Assembly (NCBI GenBank): GCA_963850915.1
Contig: CAWKND010000010.1
Span: 1,015,496-1,079,495 of the forward strand
DNA: 64,000 nt
From: CAVTWH01 sp963850915
Lineage (GTDB): Bacteria > Actinomycetota > Actinomycetes > Mycobacteriales > Micromonosporaceae
Direction: 5' to 3'
This document shows positions 7,692-15,649 of this stretch, in pieces. The position numbers and the translations under genes are program-made. Below the pieces are notes generated by a model, which saw nothing but the letters and a program-made list of their open reading frames with translations, was not told the DNA's origin and searched no databases. Position 1 is the stretch's first letter; the number at the start of each line of letters is the position of its first letter.

Positions 7692-9268
7692 TGGCAGACA
7701 CCATGATCCAGTCGACCGGGCAGGCTGGGGCGGCAGCGACCGAACCTGGCACACGCACCCGGCGGGTGACCGTGACCTTCCTGGTCGGGCTGTTCGCCTT
7801 CTTCTGCATGGGCGCCGGCTGGGCAACCGCACTCCCGCCGAACGGCACGTACGACGAGGCCGCCCACATCTACCGGGCGTACGGCGTGGCCACCGGCCAG
7901 ATCTACGCCAGCCACGGCATCCAGCGGGTACCGCAGAGCCTCATGCCCAGCGGCAACGTCAACTGTGTCTGGCAGGACAAGCAGCCGGCGACCTGCCAGG
8001 GATCGACACCGACCGACTCCACCGAGCGGCCGATCGTCTCCACCGCCGCCGCGTACAGCCCGATCTACTACCTGCCCGTCGGGCTGCCGATGGTCGCCTT
8101 CAAGAACCACACCGGGCTGCTGCTCGGCCGGTACGTCTCGGTACTGCTCTCCGCGCTGGCGCTGGCTGGGGCGCTGGCCATCACGGTCGCCCTGCGGGCC
8201 CGGCTGGCCGCGACAGCGGTACTCCTCGTGGCCACGCCGATCGTGCTCAACCTGGCCGGCTCGATCAACCCGAACGGGCTGGAGATCGCCTGCGGGGTAC
8301 TGCTCTGGACGGCGCTGCTCGGGCTGCTGAGACCACCCGGTCGGGAACTCTCCGAACGGCTGACCCACCGGCTGGTCATCCTCGCCGCGATCAGTGGCAG
8401 CCTGCTGATGACGATCCGCTACCTGGGGCCGCTGCTGCTCGGGCTGATCCTGGTCGCCGCCGCGCTCATCGCGTACCGGGGCCGGATCCGCGCACTGCTG
8501 CGCCGCCGGGATGTACGCATCACCGGCGCGGTACTCGCCGTCGCGCTGGTCATCGCGGCCGGCTGGCTGCTCTCCTCCGGCTCCACGAACATCGCCGACA
8601 CCGACGGCCGCCAGCTGCACCTGAGCATGGCGCAGCTGGGCAAGCAGATCGTGCTCAACCGGGTGCCGTTCTGGGCCAATCAGATCATCGGCCAGTTCAG
8701 CTACGGCGAGATGACGATGCCGACCTGGTTGATCGTGACCTGGTACAGCCTGATCGCCACGCTGGTCGTACCGGCGCTGCTGATCGCCGGCAAGCGGCTG
8801 CGCTGGACCCTGGTCGGGCTCGGCGCGGTACTTCTCCTGGTACTGATCGGGCTCGAGGTGCACTTCGTCAACTCGGTGGGCTGGGTGGCGCACGGCCGGT
8901 ACGTGATGCCGACCGGCTGCGGGATCGTGCTCGCCGCCGCCTTCGTCCAGCGCTGGCGGGCTGCCCTCGGGGATAGCGGGACCATCCGGCTGGGTCGGGC
9001 TGTGGTGATCCTCGCGCTGCCCCTGCACCTGTGGGCGTTGGCCGAGGTGATGACCCGGTTCCAGCTCGGCCCGGGCGCTCTGATCAACCCGCTGCACGGC
9101 TGGCGGGGCAGCGATCCGGCGATATGGCTGCCGGCCGGCGGACCGGTACCCCCACTCGCGCTGGAGATCGTCGGTCTGGTGACTCTCGGTGTGCTCGCGT
9201 GGCGCTTGGTGAAGTGGCCGGACCGGCCCCTACCGGGTACCCGAGTAGATCTCGACACGCCAGGGTGA
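7691..9268 (+). CDS. DUF2142 family multispan membrane protein
   Basis: A 525-residue polytopic protein. After one N-terminal helix comes the external motif NGTYDEAAHIYRAYGVATGQ, the aspartate/histidine-bearing loop that marks DUF2142 proteins and resembles the catalytic first loop of GT-C glycosyltransferases. About ten further helices follow, with NSVGWVAHGRYVMPTGCGIVLA near the C-terminus typical of the family. Cysteines at residues 99 and 107 lie in the first external loop. The start is GTG 7691, preceded by a -10-like TAGCCT rather than a ribosome site. DUF2142 members occur widely in surface-polysaccharide loci; a glycan-transfer role is likely by context but has not been shown to my knowledge. 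Confidence 0.78.
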   Translation: MADTMIQSTGQAGAAATEPGTRTRRVTVTFLVGLFAFFCMGAGWATALPPNGTYDEAAHIYRAYGVATGQIYASHGIQRVPQSLMPSGNVNCVWQDKQPATCQGSTPTDSTERPIVSTAAAYSPIYYLPVGLPMVAFKNHTGLLLGRYVSVLLSALALAGALAITVALRARLAATAVLLVATPIVLNLAGSINPNGLEIACGVLLWTALLGLLRPPGRELSERLTHRLVILAAISGSLLMTIRYLGPLLLGLILVAAALIAYRGRIRALLRRRDVRITGAVLAVALVIAAGWLLSSGSTNIADTDGRQLHLSMAQLGKQIVLNRVPFWANQIIGQFSYGEMTMPTWLIVTWYSLIATLVVPALLIAGKRLRWTLVGLGAVLLLVLIGLEVHFVNSVGWVAHGRYVMPTGCGIVLAAAFVQRWRAALGDSGTIRLGRAVVILALPLHLWALAEVMTRFQLGPGALINPLHGWRGSDPAIWLPAGGPVPPLALEIVGLVTLGVLAWRLVKWPDRPLPGTRVDLDTPG

Positions 9269-9544
9269 AAGCCACTACTGTCGGCCGGTCGACACCGATC
9301 TCCGATCCGGGCCGTGGCACACTGACCCGACAGTGGGTCAAGAAAGAAACAGTGGTCAACAAGACACTGCCGTGTTCTGCCGCTCTGCCCGGGTAGCCGG
9401 TCATCAGGTGCGACGACAGGCTCACCAACGCCAATACGTGGTGGGCCGGCGGACGGGCAGCGAACCAGTCGGACGAACGATTGCGTCGGCGAGCGGGCAG
9501 TTGCCGCTCCGGGTGCGGTCGCGGCGCGGGAGGGCACACCAACG
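9269..9544. other. 276-base intergenic tract before the sugar-phosphate transferase
   Basis: No convincing gene. The tract contains a GGGAGGG ribosome site about ten bases before GTG 9545 and short repeats of CCACT/CAGTGG type, but no clear terminator or promoter that I can defend. A short plus-strand frame across 9333-9548 has random-looking composition. Confidence 0.4.
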
Positions 9545-11107
9545 GTGACGACGAGCCTCCAGAAGCCGGTGGACAAGTCCAGCAGGCGGAAGCGGCCCTC
9601 GCGGAGAACAATGATCGACGACAGTCCATCGGAGCAGCACGACGAGTGGTCGCCACTGGGCTCCAACGGGGTACCCCGCTCGGGCTGGCTGCGTACCCGG
9701 CGGGTGTCGCGCTGGCACCGGCCGTACACCCTGGTTCTGGTTCTGCTCGACTTCCTGGCCGTGCTCGCGGCCGACCTCACCGCGGCCACCCAGATCCAGT
9801 ACGCCACCGCCGGCTTCAACCACCGGCTGGGCCTGTTCCACACGATCATCTACCTGTTCCTGCCGCTGGCCTGGATCATCGTGCTCTGGGCCAACGGCGC
9901 GTACGACCGGCGCTACCTGGGCATCGGTACCGATGAATTCAAGCGGGTCATCCGTGCCTCGCTGATCATGGCGGCCCTCGTCTCGTTCCTGGCCTTCGCC
10001 TACCAGCTCAAGCTCTCCCGGCTCTCGGTCGCCACCGCGCTGCTCGGTGCGGCGATCTTCATCAGCGTGCTGCGGTACGCCGCCCGCAAGGTGCTGCACC
10101 TGGCCCGGCGCAAGGGGCGGGCCAGCCACCGGGTACTCCTCGTCGGCACGCTCGGCGACGCCCTGGGCGTGTACGCCGCGGTCAGCCGCAACCCGTCGGC
10201 CGGCATGATCCCGGTCGGCATCCTGGTCAACGAGGGCTACCCGGCCTCCCGCGCGAGCACAGCGCCGATCCCGGTGCACGCCGGTCGCGACGTGGTGTCG
10301 CTGGTCAACGAGGTGCACGCGGATACCGTCGCGGTCTGCGGATCGCCGGGCAGCGACGGCGGGCTGCGCCGGCTCGCCTGGCAACTGGAGGGCACCGGCA
10401 TCGACCTGGTGGTGGCTCCGCAGTTGACCGACATCGCCGGGCCGCGGGTACACATCCGGCCGGTCGAGGGGCTGCCGCTGCTCTACGTTGAGGAGCCCAC
10501 CCTCTCCGGCATCGCGTGGCTGATCAAGACCGTGATCGACCGGGCGGTGGCCAGCCTCGGGCTGCTCGTCCTGTCGCCGCTGCTGCTGGTCATCGCCGGC
10601 CTGATCAAGCTGACCGACCGGGGACCGGTCTTCTTCCGGCAGGCCCGCGTGGGGCGCGAGGGCAAGATCTTCCGGGTCTGGAAGTTCCGCACCATGTACA
10701 CCGACGCCGAGGAGCGGCTGGCCGGCCTGGTCGACCAGAACGAGAGCGACGGGCTGCTGTTCAAGATCAAGGGTGATCCGCGGGTCACCCGGATCGGCCG
10801 GTACCTGCGGGCCAGCTCGCTCGACGAACTGCCGCAGCTGCTCAACGTGCTGTTCGCGCAGATGTCGCTGGTCGGGCCGCGGCCACTACCGGCCGAGGAC
10901 GGCGACTTCCTCGGCGACGTACGCCGGCGGCTGCTGGTCCGCCCCGGGATCACCGGGCTCTGGCAGGTCTCCGGGCGCAGCGATCTGTCCTGGGACGACG
11001 CCGTGCGCCTCGACCTGTACTACGTGGACAACTGGTCGCTCACCTTCGACCTGGTCATCCTCTGGCGCACGGTCGGCGTCGTACTGCGGAGCAAGGGCGC
11101 GTACTGA
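9545..11107 (+). CDS. Polyprenyl-phosphate sugar-1-phosphate transferase (WbaP/CpsE-like)
   Basis: A 520-residue initiating enzyme that places the first sugar-1-phosphate on the lipid carrier. The N-terminal half has four to five helices and a nucleotide-binding-like CoA/Rossmann region (HRVLLVGTLGDALGVYA, about 190-206). The C-terminal catalytic domain, from about residue 320, shows a membrane re-entrant helix, then GPVFFRQARVGREGK, VWKFRTMY, the ASSLDELPQLLNV block and MSLVGPRPLP, RPGITGLWQVSGR, all diagnostic of bacterial sugar transferases. The chosen start GTG 9545 has GGGAGGG upstream; ATG 9611 would be an alternative that removes 22 residues. A lone initiating transferase in a glycan region supports synthesis of an exopolysaccharide or wall polymer. 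The transferred sugar cannot be read from sequence. Confidence 0.9.
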   Translation: MTTSLQKPVDKSSRRKRPSRRTMIDDSPSEQHDEWSPLGSNGVPRSGWLRTRRVSRWHRPYTLVLVLLDFLAVLAADLTAATQIQYATAGFNHRLGLFHTIIYLFLPLAWIIVLWANGAYDRRYLGIGTDEFKRVIRASLIMAALVSFLAFAYQLKLSRLSVATALLGAAIFISVLRYAARKVLHLARRKGRASHRVLLVGTLGDALGVYAAVSRNPSAGMIPVGILVNEGYPASRASTAPIPVHAGRDVVSLVNEVHADTVAVCGSPGSDGGLRRLAWQLEGTGIDLVVAPQLTDIAGPRVHIRPVEGLPLLYVEEPTLSGIAWLIKTVIDRAVASLGLLVLSPLLLVIAGLIKLTDRGPVFFRQARVGREGKIFRVWKFRTMYTDAEERLAGLVDQNESDGLLFKIKGDPRVTRIGRYLRASSLDELPQLLNVLFAQMSLVGPRPLPAEDGDFLGDVRRRLLVRPGITGLWQVSGRSDLSWDDAVRLDLYYVDNWSLTFDLVILWRTVGVVLRSKGAY

Positions 11108-11139
11108 CCCGCCAGCCGTAGACAGGGGCTGCCGCGCGG

Positions 11140-12324
11140 GTGAGGATTCCTGCCGTGCGGGGCAATCTGGAAGCCGGGATCGCGGTGGTCGCGCTGCTGG
11201 CCGCGCTCGGGGCCGCGGTCTTCGCCGTGGTACGCCTGCGCGCCCGCCGAGCCGTCGCCACCGCTACCCAACGGGCGGCGTACGAGGTGCTGCGTACCGC
11301 CGGCCTCGCGGCTGAACCACTCCGGGCGGGACTCTCCGCGACCAGCGCCGGGAAGGCAGTCCGGCACCTGCGCCAGTTGACCGGGGCGGCCGGGCTGGCG
11401 GTCGTCGGTACCACCGTTGTCCTGGCCTTCGACGGCGACGGCGCGCACCACGGCGACCAGCTGCTCACCGCCGCCGCGACCGCCACCCGACCGACCGTGC
11501 TGGGTACCCGCGAACTCGTCTGTGACCTGGTCGACTGCCCGATCCGCGGGGCGGTCGTGGTGCCCGTGCCCGGCGGCGCACTCGCCGCCCTCTCCGCCGG
11601 CGGCCCACCCGCGCCCGGCCTGGTGCAGGCCACCCGGGAGACCGCCCGGTGGGTGGCCGCCCAACTCGACCTCGCCGAACTCGACTCGTCCCGGGCGCGC
11701 CTGGCCCGCGCCGAGGTACGCGCCCTGCGCGCGCAGATCAGCCCGCACTTCATCTACAACGCGCTGACCGCCATCGCCTCGTTCGTGCGTACCGACCCGG
11801 AGCGGGCGCGCGAACTGATCCTGGAGTTCGCCGAGTTCACCCGGTACAGCTTCCGGGCGCACGGCGAGTTCACCACGCTCGCCGAGGAGCTGCGCTCCAT
11901 CGACCGGTACCTCACCCTGGAGCGGGCCCGGTTCGGCGAGCGGCTGCAGGTGCGGCTCCAGGTCGCCCCGGAAGTACTCCCGGTCGGGTTGCCGTTCCTC
12001 TGCCTGCAGCCACTGGTCGAGAACGCGGTACGCCACGGCCTGTCCCCGAAGCCCGGCGTGGGTACCGTCAGCATCGTGGCCCGGGACGCCGGGTCGGAGT
12101 GCCAGATCACGGTGGAGGACGACGGCGTGGGGATGGATCCGGCGATACTGCGCCCGAGCCCGGAGGAGTCCGCGGACGGGCAGCACGTCGGCCTCGCCAA
12201 CGTCGACGACCGGCTGCGCTCGGTCTTCGGTGACGAGTTCGGGCTGGTGGTCGAGACAGCGCCGGCCGCGGGTACCAAGGTGAGCATGCGCATCCCCAAG
12301 TTCCACCCGGCGGTGCGCCCATGA
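11140..12324 (+). CDS. LytS-type sensor histidine kinase
   Basis: A 394-residue kinase with one N-terminal membrane helix (about 11-32), a GAF-like sensor region (about 80-170) and a His_kinase domain in which His203 of RAQISPHFIYNAL is the expected phosphorylation site. The N box LQPLVENAVRHGLSPK and the G boxes EDDGVGMD and HVGLANVDDRL complete the ATP-binding fold. GTG 11140 is used as start. Its last codons overlap the response-regulator start by four bases, so the pair is co-translated. LytS/LytTR systems such as BtsSR and YpdAB in enteric bacteria respond to pyruvate or related signals and control transporters; here two DUF485-plus-symporter modules lie downstream, which suggests the same logic. 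That link is an inference. Confidence 0.87.
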   Translation: MRIPAVRGNLEAGIAVVALLAALGAAVFAVVRLRARRAVATATQRAAYEVLRTAGLAAEPLRAGLSATSAGKAVRHLRQLTGAAGLAVVGTTVVLAFDGDGAHHGDQLLTAAATATRPTVLGTRELVCDLVDCPIRGAVVVPVPGGALAALSAGGPPAPGLVQATRETARWVAAQLDLAELDSSRARLARAEVRALRAQISPHFIYNALTAIASFVRTDPERARELILEFAEFTRYSFRAHGEFTTLAEELRSIDRYLTLERARFGERLQVRLQVAPEVLPVGLPFLCLQPLVENAVRHGLSPKPGVGTVSIVARDAGSECQITVEDDGVGMDPAILRPSPEESADGQHVGLANVDDRLRSVFGDEFGLVVETAPAAGTKVSMRIPKFHPAVRP

Positions 12325-13082
12325 CCGCCGGGCTACGGGTACTCGCCGTCGACGACGAGCCGCCGGCCCTGGACGAGCTGGCCTACCTGCTTCGGGTGGA
12401 CCCGCGGGTGGGTACCGTCTACACCGCGCCGGACGCGACCGGGGCGCTGCGGGTACTGCGGGACACCGAGATCGACGTGGTGTTCCTGGACATCCGGATG
12501 CCGGGGCTGGACGGGATGGAGCTGGCCCGGGTACTCACCCGCTTCTCCCGGCCGCCCGCAGTGGTCTTCGTTTCCGCGTACGACGACCGCGCGGTGGACG
12601 CGTTCGAGCTGGGCGTACCCGACTACGTCCGCAAGCCCGTACAGGCGGAGCGGCTGGCCGAGTCGCTGCGCCGGGTGGCAGCCGCCCGACTGGCACCGTC
12701 CCATCCTTCGGTGACCGGCCGGCGGGAGCGCGTCGAGGAGCCGACCATCCCGGTCGAGCTGGCCGGCGTGACCAAGCTGCTGCCCCGCTCGTCCGTGCGC
12801 TGGGTGGAGGCACAGGGCGACTACGCCCGGCTGCACACGGCCGACGGTTCGCACCTGGTACGCGTCTCGCTCGCCACGCTCGCCGAGCGCTGGGCAGACG
12901 CCGGGTTCGTCCGGGTACACCGCTCCTACCTGGTGCAGCTGCGACTGATCACGGAGCTGCGACTGACCAACGGCGGGTACGTCGTGATGATCGACCATCG
13001 CGAGTTGCCGGTCTCCCGGCGGCACACGAGAGAGTTGAAGGACCGCCTGGTACGCGCCGCCAAACACGACTGGAACAGGTAG
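12321..13082 (+). CDS. LytTR-family response regulator
   Basis: A 253-residue regulator. The receiver domain has acidic Asp11-Asp12, the phosphorylation site Asp57 in VVFLDIRMPGLDG, a switch Ser in VFVSAYDD and the conserved Lys in YVRKPV. From about residue 145 there is a LytTR DNA-binding domain, with VRWVEAQGDYARLHT and FVRVHRSYLVQL as its signature strands, ending in LPVSRRHTRELKDRL. The start ATG overlaps the kinase stop. Its 3' end (12981-13076) is present a second time, decayed, about 1 kb downstream beyond the toxin-antitoxin genes, showing that DNA was inserted or duplicated right behind this gene. Likely targets are the nearby symporter genes, but no operator was identified. Confidence 0.9.
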   Translation: MTAGLRVLAVDDEPPALDELAYLLRVDPRVGTVYTAPDATGALRVLRDTEIDVVFLDIRMPGLDGMELARVLTRFSRPPAVVFVSAYDDRAVDAFELGVPDYVRKPVQAERLAESLRRVAAARLAPSHPSVTGRRERVEEPTIPVELAGVTKLLPRSSVRWVEAQGDYARLHTADGSHLVRVSLATLAERWADAGFVRVHRSYLVQLRLITELRLTNGGYVVMIDHRELPVSRRHTRELKDRLVRAAKHDWNR

Positions 13083-13095
13083 CCCCGCCAAAGGT

Positions 13096-13590
13096 CTATC
13101 GCGCGAGTGCCGCGGCGATGTCGCTGACCTTCTGGACGAGCCGCATCGACTCCGGGATCGCCAGGAACCCGTGGTGGACGTAGAAGCCGTGGGCCTGCTC
13201 GTCGATGGCGTCCACAAGGACCACGCGGGCGGCGACAATCTCCGTTGCCTGCACGATGCGCCCGAGCGCGTCGGCGAGCAGCGCACCGCCCAGACCGCCG
13301 CCCTGGATCGTCTTGTCCAAGGCGAGCCGGGCGAGCAGTACAGCGGGAATCTGGCGTGGACTGCCGCGGCCGACCTTCTTCGGCAGATCGTCCCGCACGA
13401 TCAGGTGCGCCGCGATCGTGTAGTACCCAACGACAATGCCGTTGTCGTGCCACACGAAGGTGCGTCCGGTCCCCATCGCCTGCACGTTGGTCGCACTGTT
13501 GCGCAGCCATTCGTCCAGGTCGGGCTTGCCACTCTCGAACTGAGTCGTCGAATGGTCACTGCCCAGTCGCTCGCTCCGATAGGTGCCCAT
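13096..13590 (-). CDS. GNAT acetyltransferase toxin (TacT/AtaT-like)
   Basis: A 164-residue GNAT protein in the size range of type II toxins that acetylate aminoacyl-tRNA. Near the N-terminus FESGKPDLDEWLRNSA is the typical 'F.cG...LD.WL...A' start of this toxin family; the middle has YYTIAAHLI and PAVLLARLALDKTIQGGGLGGALL, where the Q-G-G-G-L-G loop binds acetyl-CoA pyrophosphate; the C-terminus has AHGFYVHHGFLAIP, with the Tyr used as general acid. It lies 12 bases behind the DUF1778 antitoxin gene in the same direction. Function is inferred from family and pairing. Its stop abuts the end of the LytTR gene head to head. Confidence 0.88.
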   Translation of the reverse strand: MGTYRSERLGSDHSTTQFESGKPDLDEWLRNSATNVQAMGTGRTFVWHDNGIVVGYYTIAAHLIVRDDLPKKVGRGSPRQIPAVLLARLALDKTIQGGGLGGALLADALGRIVQATEIVAARVVLVDAIDEQAHGFYVHHGFLAIPESMRLVQKVSDIAAALAR

Positions 13591-13602
13591 GCCTGCGCCC
13601 GG

Positions 13603-13884
13603 CTACTGTTCGACGATCTGGCGGCTGCGCCGCGCGGCTCGCGCCAGAGCGTCATTACCCACCGGCGGACGGTCCAGGGCGGCTAGCAGTTCGTCGAAGA
13701 AGCTCCCCGGTACGGTCGTCAACAGGTCATGCTCGCGGAGTATCTGCTCGGCGCGCTCCTCGACCGCTGACCGCGCGAAGTCTGACGCGCTCTCGTGGAC
13801 AAGCTGGGCGGCGCGTTCGATACGCTGCTTCGCGTCCGGCCGGAGTCGAAACTCGAACCGGGCCGCCGCTGCTGCTGTTGTCAT
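13603..13884 (-). CDS. DUF1778 antitoxin (ribbon-helix-helix)
   Basis: A 93-residue antitoxin. The N-terminal ribbon-helix-helix RFEFRLRPDAKQRIERAAQL, then SASDFARSAVEERAEQIL, matches DUF1778 (TacA-like) proteins that bind their own promoter and neutralise a GNAT toxin through a C-terminal segment, here FFDELLAALDRPP. GGGAGGG sits 6-7 bases before the ATG. A pair of 10-base direct repeats lies just upstream and is a candidate operator. The pair is one of the few stretches of the window with few GTAC tetramers, consistent with later acquisition. Confidence 0.88.
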   Translation of the reverse strand: MTTAAAAARFEFRLRPDAKQRIERAAQLVHESASDFARSAVEERAEQILREHDLLTTVPGSFFDELLAALDRPPVGNDALARAARRSRQIVEQ

Positions 13885-13898
13885 GAACCCTCCCTCGC

Positions 13899-13920
13899 TG
13901 TACGGACAAATGTACGGACA
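13899..13920 (-). promoter_or_regulatory. Candidate toxin-antitoxin operator, two TGTACGGACA repeats
   Basis: TGTACGGACA occurs at 13899-13908 and again at 13911-13920, a 12-base period close to one helical turn, 14 bases before the antitoxin start. Ribbon-helix-helix antitoxins bind such short direct or inverted repeats to repress their own operon. On the minus strand the copies overlap any promoter that could serve the operon. Confidence 0.5.
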
Positions 13921-13984
13921 CGTCCTGCGGCTGACAAGCGGCGATGAGCAGATGGGTCGCAGTTGCGGCCGACCGACGGGTTAG

Positions 13985-14086
13985 GTCGTGATGATCGGCC
14001 TCCGCGAGTTGCTGGCTCGCGGCCGCACACAACAGATTTGAGGGACCGCCTGGGTACGCGCTGCCAAGCAGGACTGGAACAAGTAC
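13985..14086 (+). pseudogene. Decayed copy of the LytTR gene 3' end
   Basis: This stretch aligns over about 96 bases with the 3' end of the response-regulator gene (12981-13076): both begin GTCGTGATGATCG and share GGACCGCCTGG and GACTGGAACA near the end, with scattered substitutions and small indels, including an in-frame stop. The toxin-antitoxin pair lies between the two copies. It is a leftover of a duplication or of a second LytTR gene, not an active coding region. Confidence 0.75.
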
Positions 14087-14100
14087 CCGGGGCATGAAAA

Positions 14101-14125
14101 ACCCGGCCCTCGAAGGGGGCCGGGT
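14101..14125 (-). terminator. Intrinsic terminator, minus strand
   Basis: ACCCGGCCC (14101-14109) pairs with GGGCCGGGT (14117-14125) around a 7-base loop. Read on the minus strand the stem is followed by TTTTT, so it should end transcription of the minus-strand membrane-protein gene that stops at 14204. Confidence 0.75.
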
Positions 14126-14203
14126 GGTATGCGTTTACGGTATCGGTAAGTATATGCCCCATGTCAACAGCATTGAGAATTCGTGCTCTGATTGATCCAG
14201 CAC

Positions 14204-14731
14204 TCATGTGACTTGTAGTACGAACGCCACAGTGCCGAGCAGCAATGAGAGCACTCCCGCTCCCGATCCGATCACCGTCGACCAGAGCATCACAGATTCG
14301 CTCGACGAGCTGCCCTCCGTGCCCGCCCCGCCAACGTCATCCAGGTCCCCAAGCGACACGCCGCTTGATTGCCGCGTGTTCGGCGATCGCAAGGGCTGGG
14401 TGGCGGAGCGCCTCTCGGCGATCCGGTGCATCGGCATGTTTTCGATGTGAAGCCATGTTTTGATCCTCCACCACCTGTGGAGGTGGCAGCCTCTGAGGAG
14501 ACCGCCCTTGGGTGACTGTCCGCAGACTCCGTCGTCAGTAGTTGGCGCGAACCCACCGCACTTGTGTGTCTTGATAAAGCCCGCGTGCCAACAGGCAAGC
14601 ATCAAGCCGAAGCCGGTCAGGATCAACCCAATCTGCCACTGGCCGCCGAAACAGGTTATGAGACCGAGAGTTACTGAGGCTGACGACCACCACGCCACCG
14701 ATGTCGGTGTCTTTCGCTTGCGACGGCCCAT
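14204..14731 (-). CDS. Small membrane protein of unknown function
   Basis: A 175-residue protein that I do not recognise. It has two N-terminal hydrophobic helices (about 12-28 and 33-50), a cysteine-bearing middle (KCGG, then GVCGQ and RGCHLHRWWRIKTWLH, about 56-95), a polar Ser/Gly-rich region, and a final hydrophobic helix (about 150-172). Base composition is lower in GC and codon use more relaxed than in its neighbours, and GTAC is rare. The gene has its own downstream terminator at 14101-14125. Together with the adjacent toxin-antitoxin pair this suggests an inserted segment. A spurious frame is possible, but the membrane pattern and terminator favour a real gene. Confidence 0.5.
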   Translation of the reverse strand: MGRRKRKTPTSVAWWSSASVTLGLITCFGGQWQIGLILTGFGLMLACWHAGFIKTHKCGGFAPTTDDGVCGQSPKGGLLRGCHLHRWWRIKTWLHIENMPMHRIAERRSATQPLRSPNTRQSSGVSLGDLDDVGGAGTEGSSSSESVMLWSTVIGSGAGVLSLLLGTVAFVLQVT

Positions 14732-14953
14732 CGAGACAGGATGGGCTGGAGGAGCGGTTCTTGGCCAGACGCTGCATGCTCGTATCCAACGTCGTCTTTG
14801 CGTATCGAGTGTATCCCGACAAACCTACGAATTGGATCCGTGATTAGTCACCCCACGGGTGTGGCACTCCATCGAGTCCACCGAATTTGTCGATACCTAT
14901 CGCCACGCACAGGTTCTGCACATCCTCCACTCCAGGCGTCCACGCAGGTCACC

Positions 14954-14966
14954 TAGGCTGCCGACA
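14954..14966 (+). promoter_or_regulatory. Leaderless-type -10 box TAGGCT before ATG 14966
   Basis: TAGGCT (14954-14959), six spacer bases, then ATG 14966. No ribosome site precedes this start. The 220 bases further upstream are relatively AT-rich and hold no gene that I can support. Confidence 0.5.
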
Positions 14967-15649
14967 TGGGTAACCGGCGGATCCTGGTGGTCGAGGACGA
15001 GCGGACCATCGCCGAGGCGGTTGGCGCGCGGCTACGGGCCGAGGGGTTCGACGTCGAGATGGCGGCGGACGGGCCGACGGCGGTGGCGACGGCGCGGCGT
15101 ACCCGACCCGATCTGATCGTGCTCGATGTGATGCTCCCCGGCTTCGACGGACTCGAAGTCTGCCGGCGCATCCAGGCCGAGCGGCCGGTACCGGTCATCA
15201 TGCTCACCGCGCGTGGTGACGAGACGGATCTGTTGGTGGGACTCGCAGTTGGCGCCGACGACTACCTCACCAAGCCGTTCTCGCTGCGGGAGTTGGCGGC
15301 GCGGGTACATGCGTTGCTGCGCCGGATGGAGAAGCTGGCCCGGCCGGGCGGGGACGAGCCACCCATCGTGCTCGGCGACCTGGAGATCAACTTTGCCGAG
15401 CGGCGGGTACGCCGGGCCGGCGCCGAGATCCATCTGACCCCCACCGAGTTCGACCTGCTGGCGCACCTGGCCAGCCGGCCGCGGCAGGTACTGCCCCGGG
15501 AGCGGCTGCTGGCCGACGTCTGGGGCTGGTCCGACGCATCGGGGACGCGCACCGTGGACAGTCACATCAAGGCCCTGCGCCGCAAGTTGGGGCCCGACCT
15601 GATCCGCACGGTGCACGGCGTCGGCTACGCCTTGGAGGTGGCTGGGTGA
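14966..15649 (+). CDS. OmpR/PhoB-family response regulator
   Basis: A 227-residue regulator. The receiver domain contains Glu10-Asp11 and the phosphorylation site Asp54 in LIVLDVMLPGFDGLE, Thr in IMLTARGDE and Lys in YLTKPFSLREL. The C-terminal winged helix starts about residue 130 (LGDLEINFAERRV) and includes LTPTEFDLLAHLASRPRQVL and RTVDSHIKALRRKLG. It overlaps the kinase gene by four bases. The pair is followed by a DUF4153-like membrane protein, so an envelope-stress or membrane-related output is plausible but unproven. Confidence 0.92.
   Translation: MGNRRILVVEDERTIAEAVGARLRAEGFDVEMAADGPTAVATARRTRPDLIVLDVMLPGFDGLEVCRRIQAERPVPVIMLTARGDETDLLVGLAVGADDYLTKPFSLRELAARVHALLRRMEKLARPGGDEPPIVLGDLEINFAERRVRRAGAEIHLTPTEFDLLAHLASRPRQVLPRERLLADVWGWSDASGTRTVDSHIKALRRKLGPDLIRTVHGVGYALEVAG

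Noticed and set aside
6584..9097. Very long open frame on the minus strand (over 800 codons)
   Set aside because: It lies opposite the Fpg-type and DUF2142 genes, which have clear families. Its composition is rich in Arg, Gly, Gln and Pro, typical of antisense frames in high-GC DNA.
9333..9548. Short plus-strand frame before the sugar-phosphate transferase
   Set aside because: No ribosome site, no motif, and it overlaps the real start region of the next gene.
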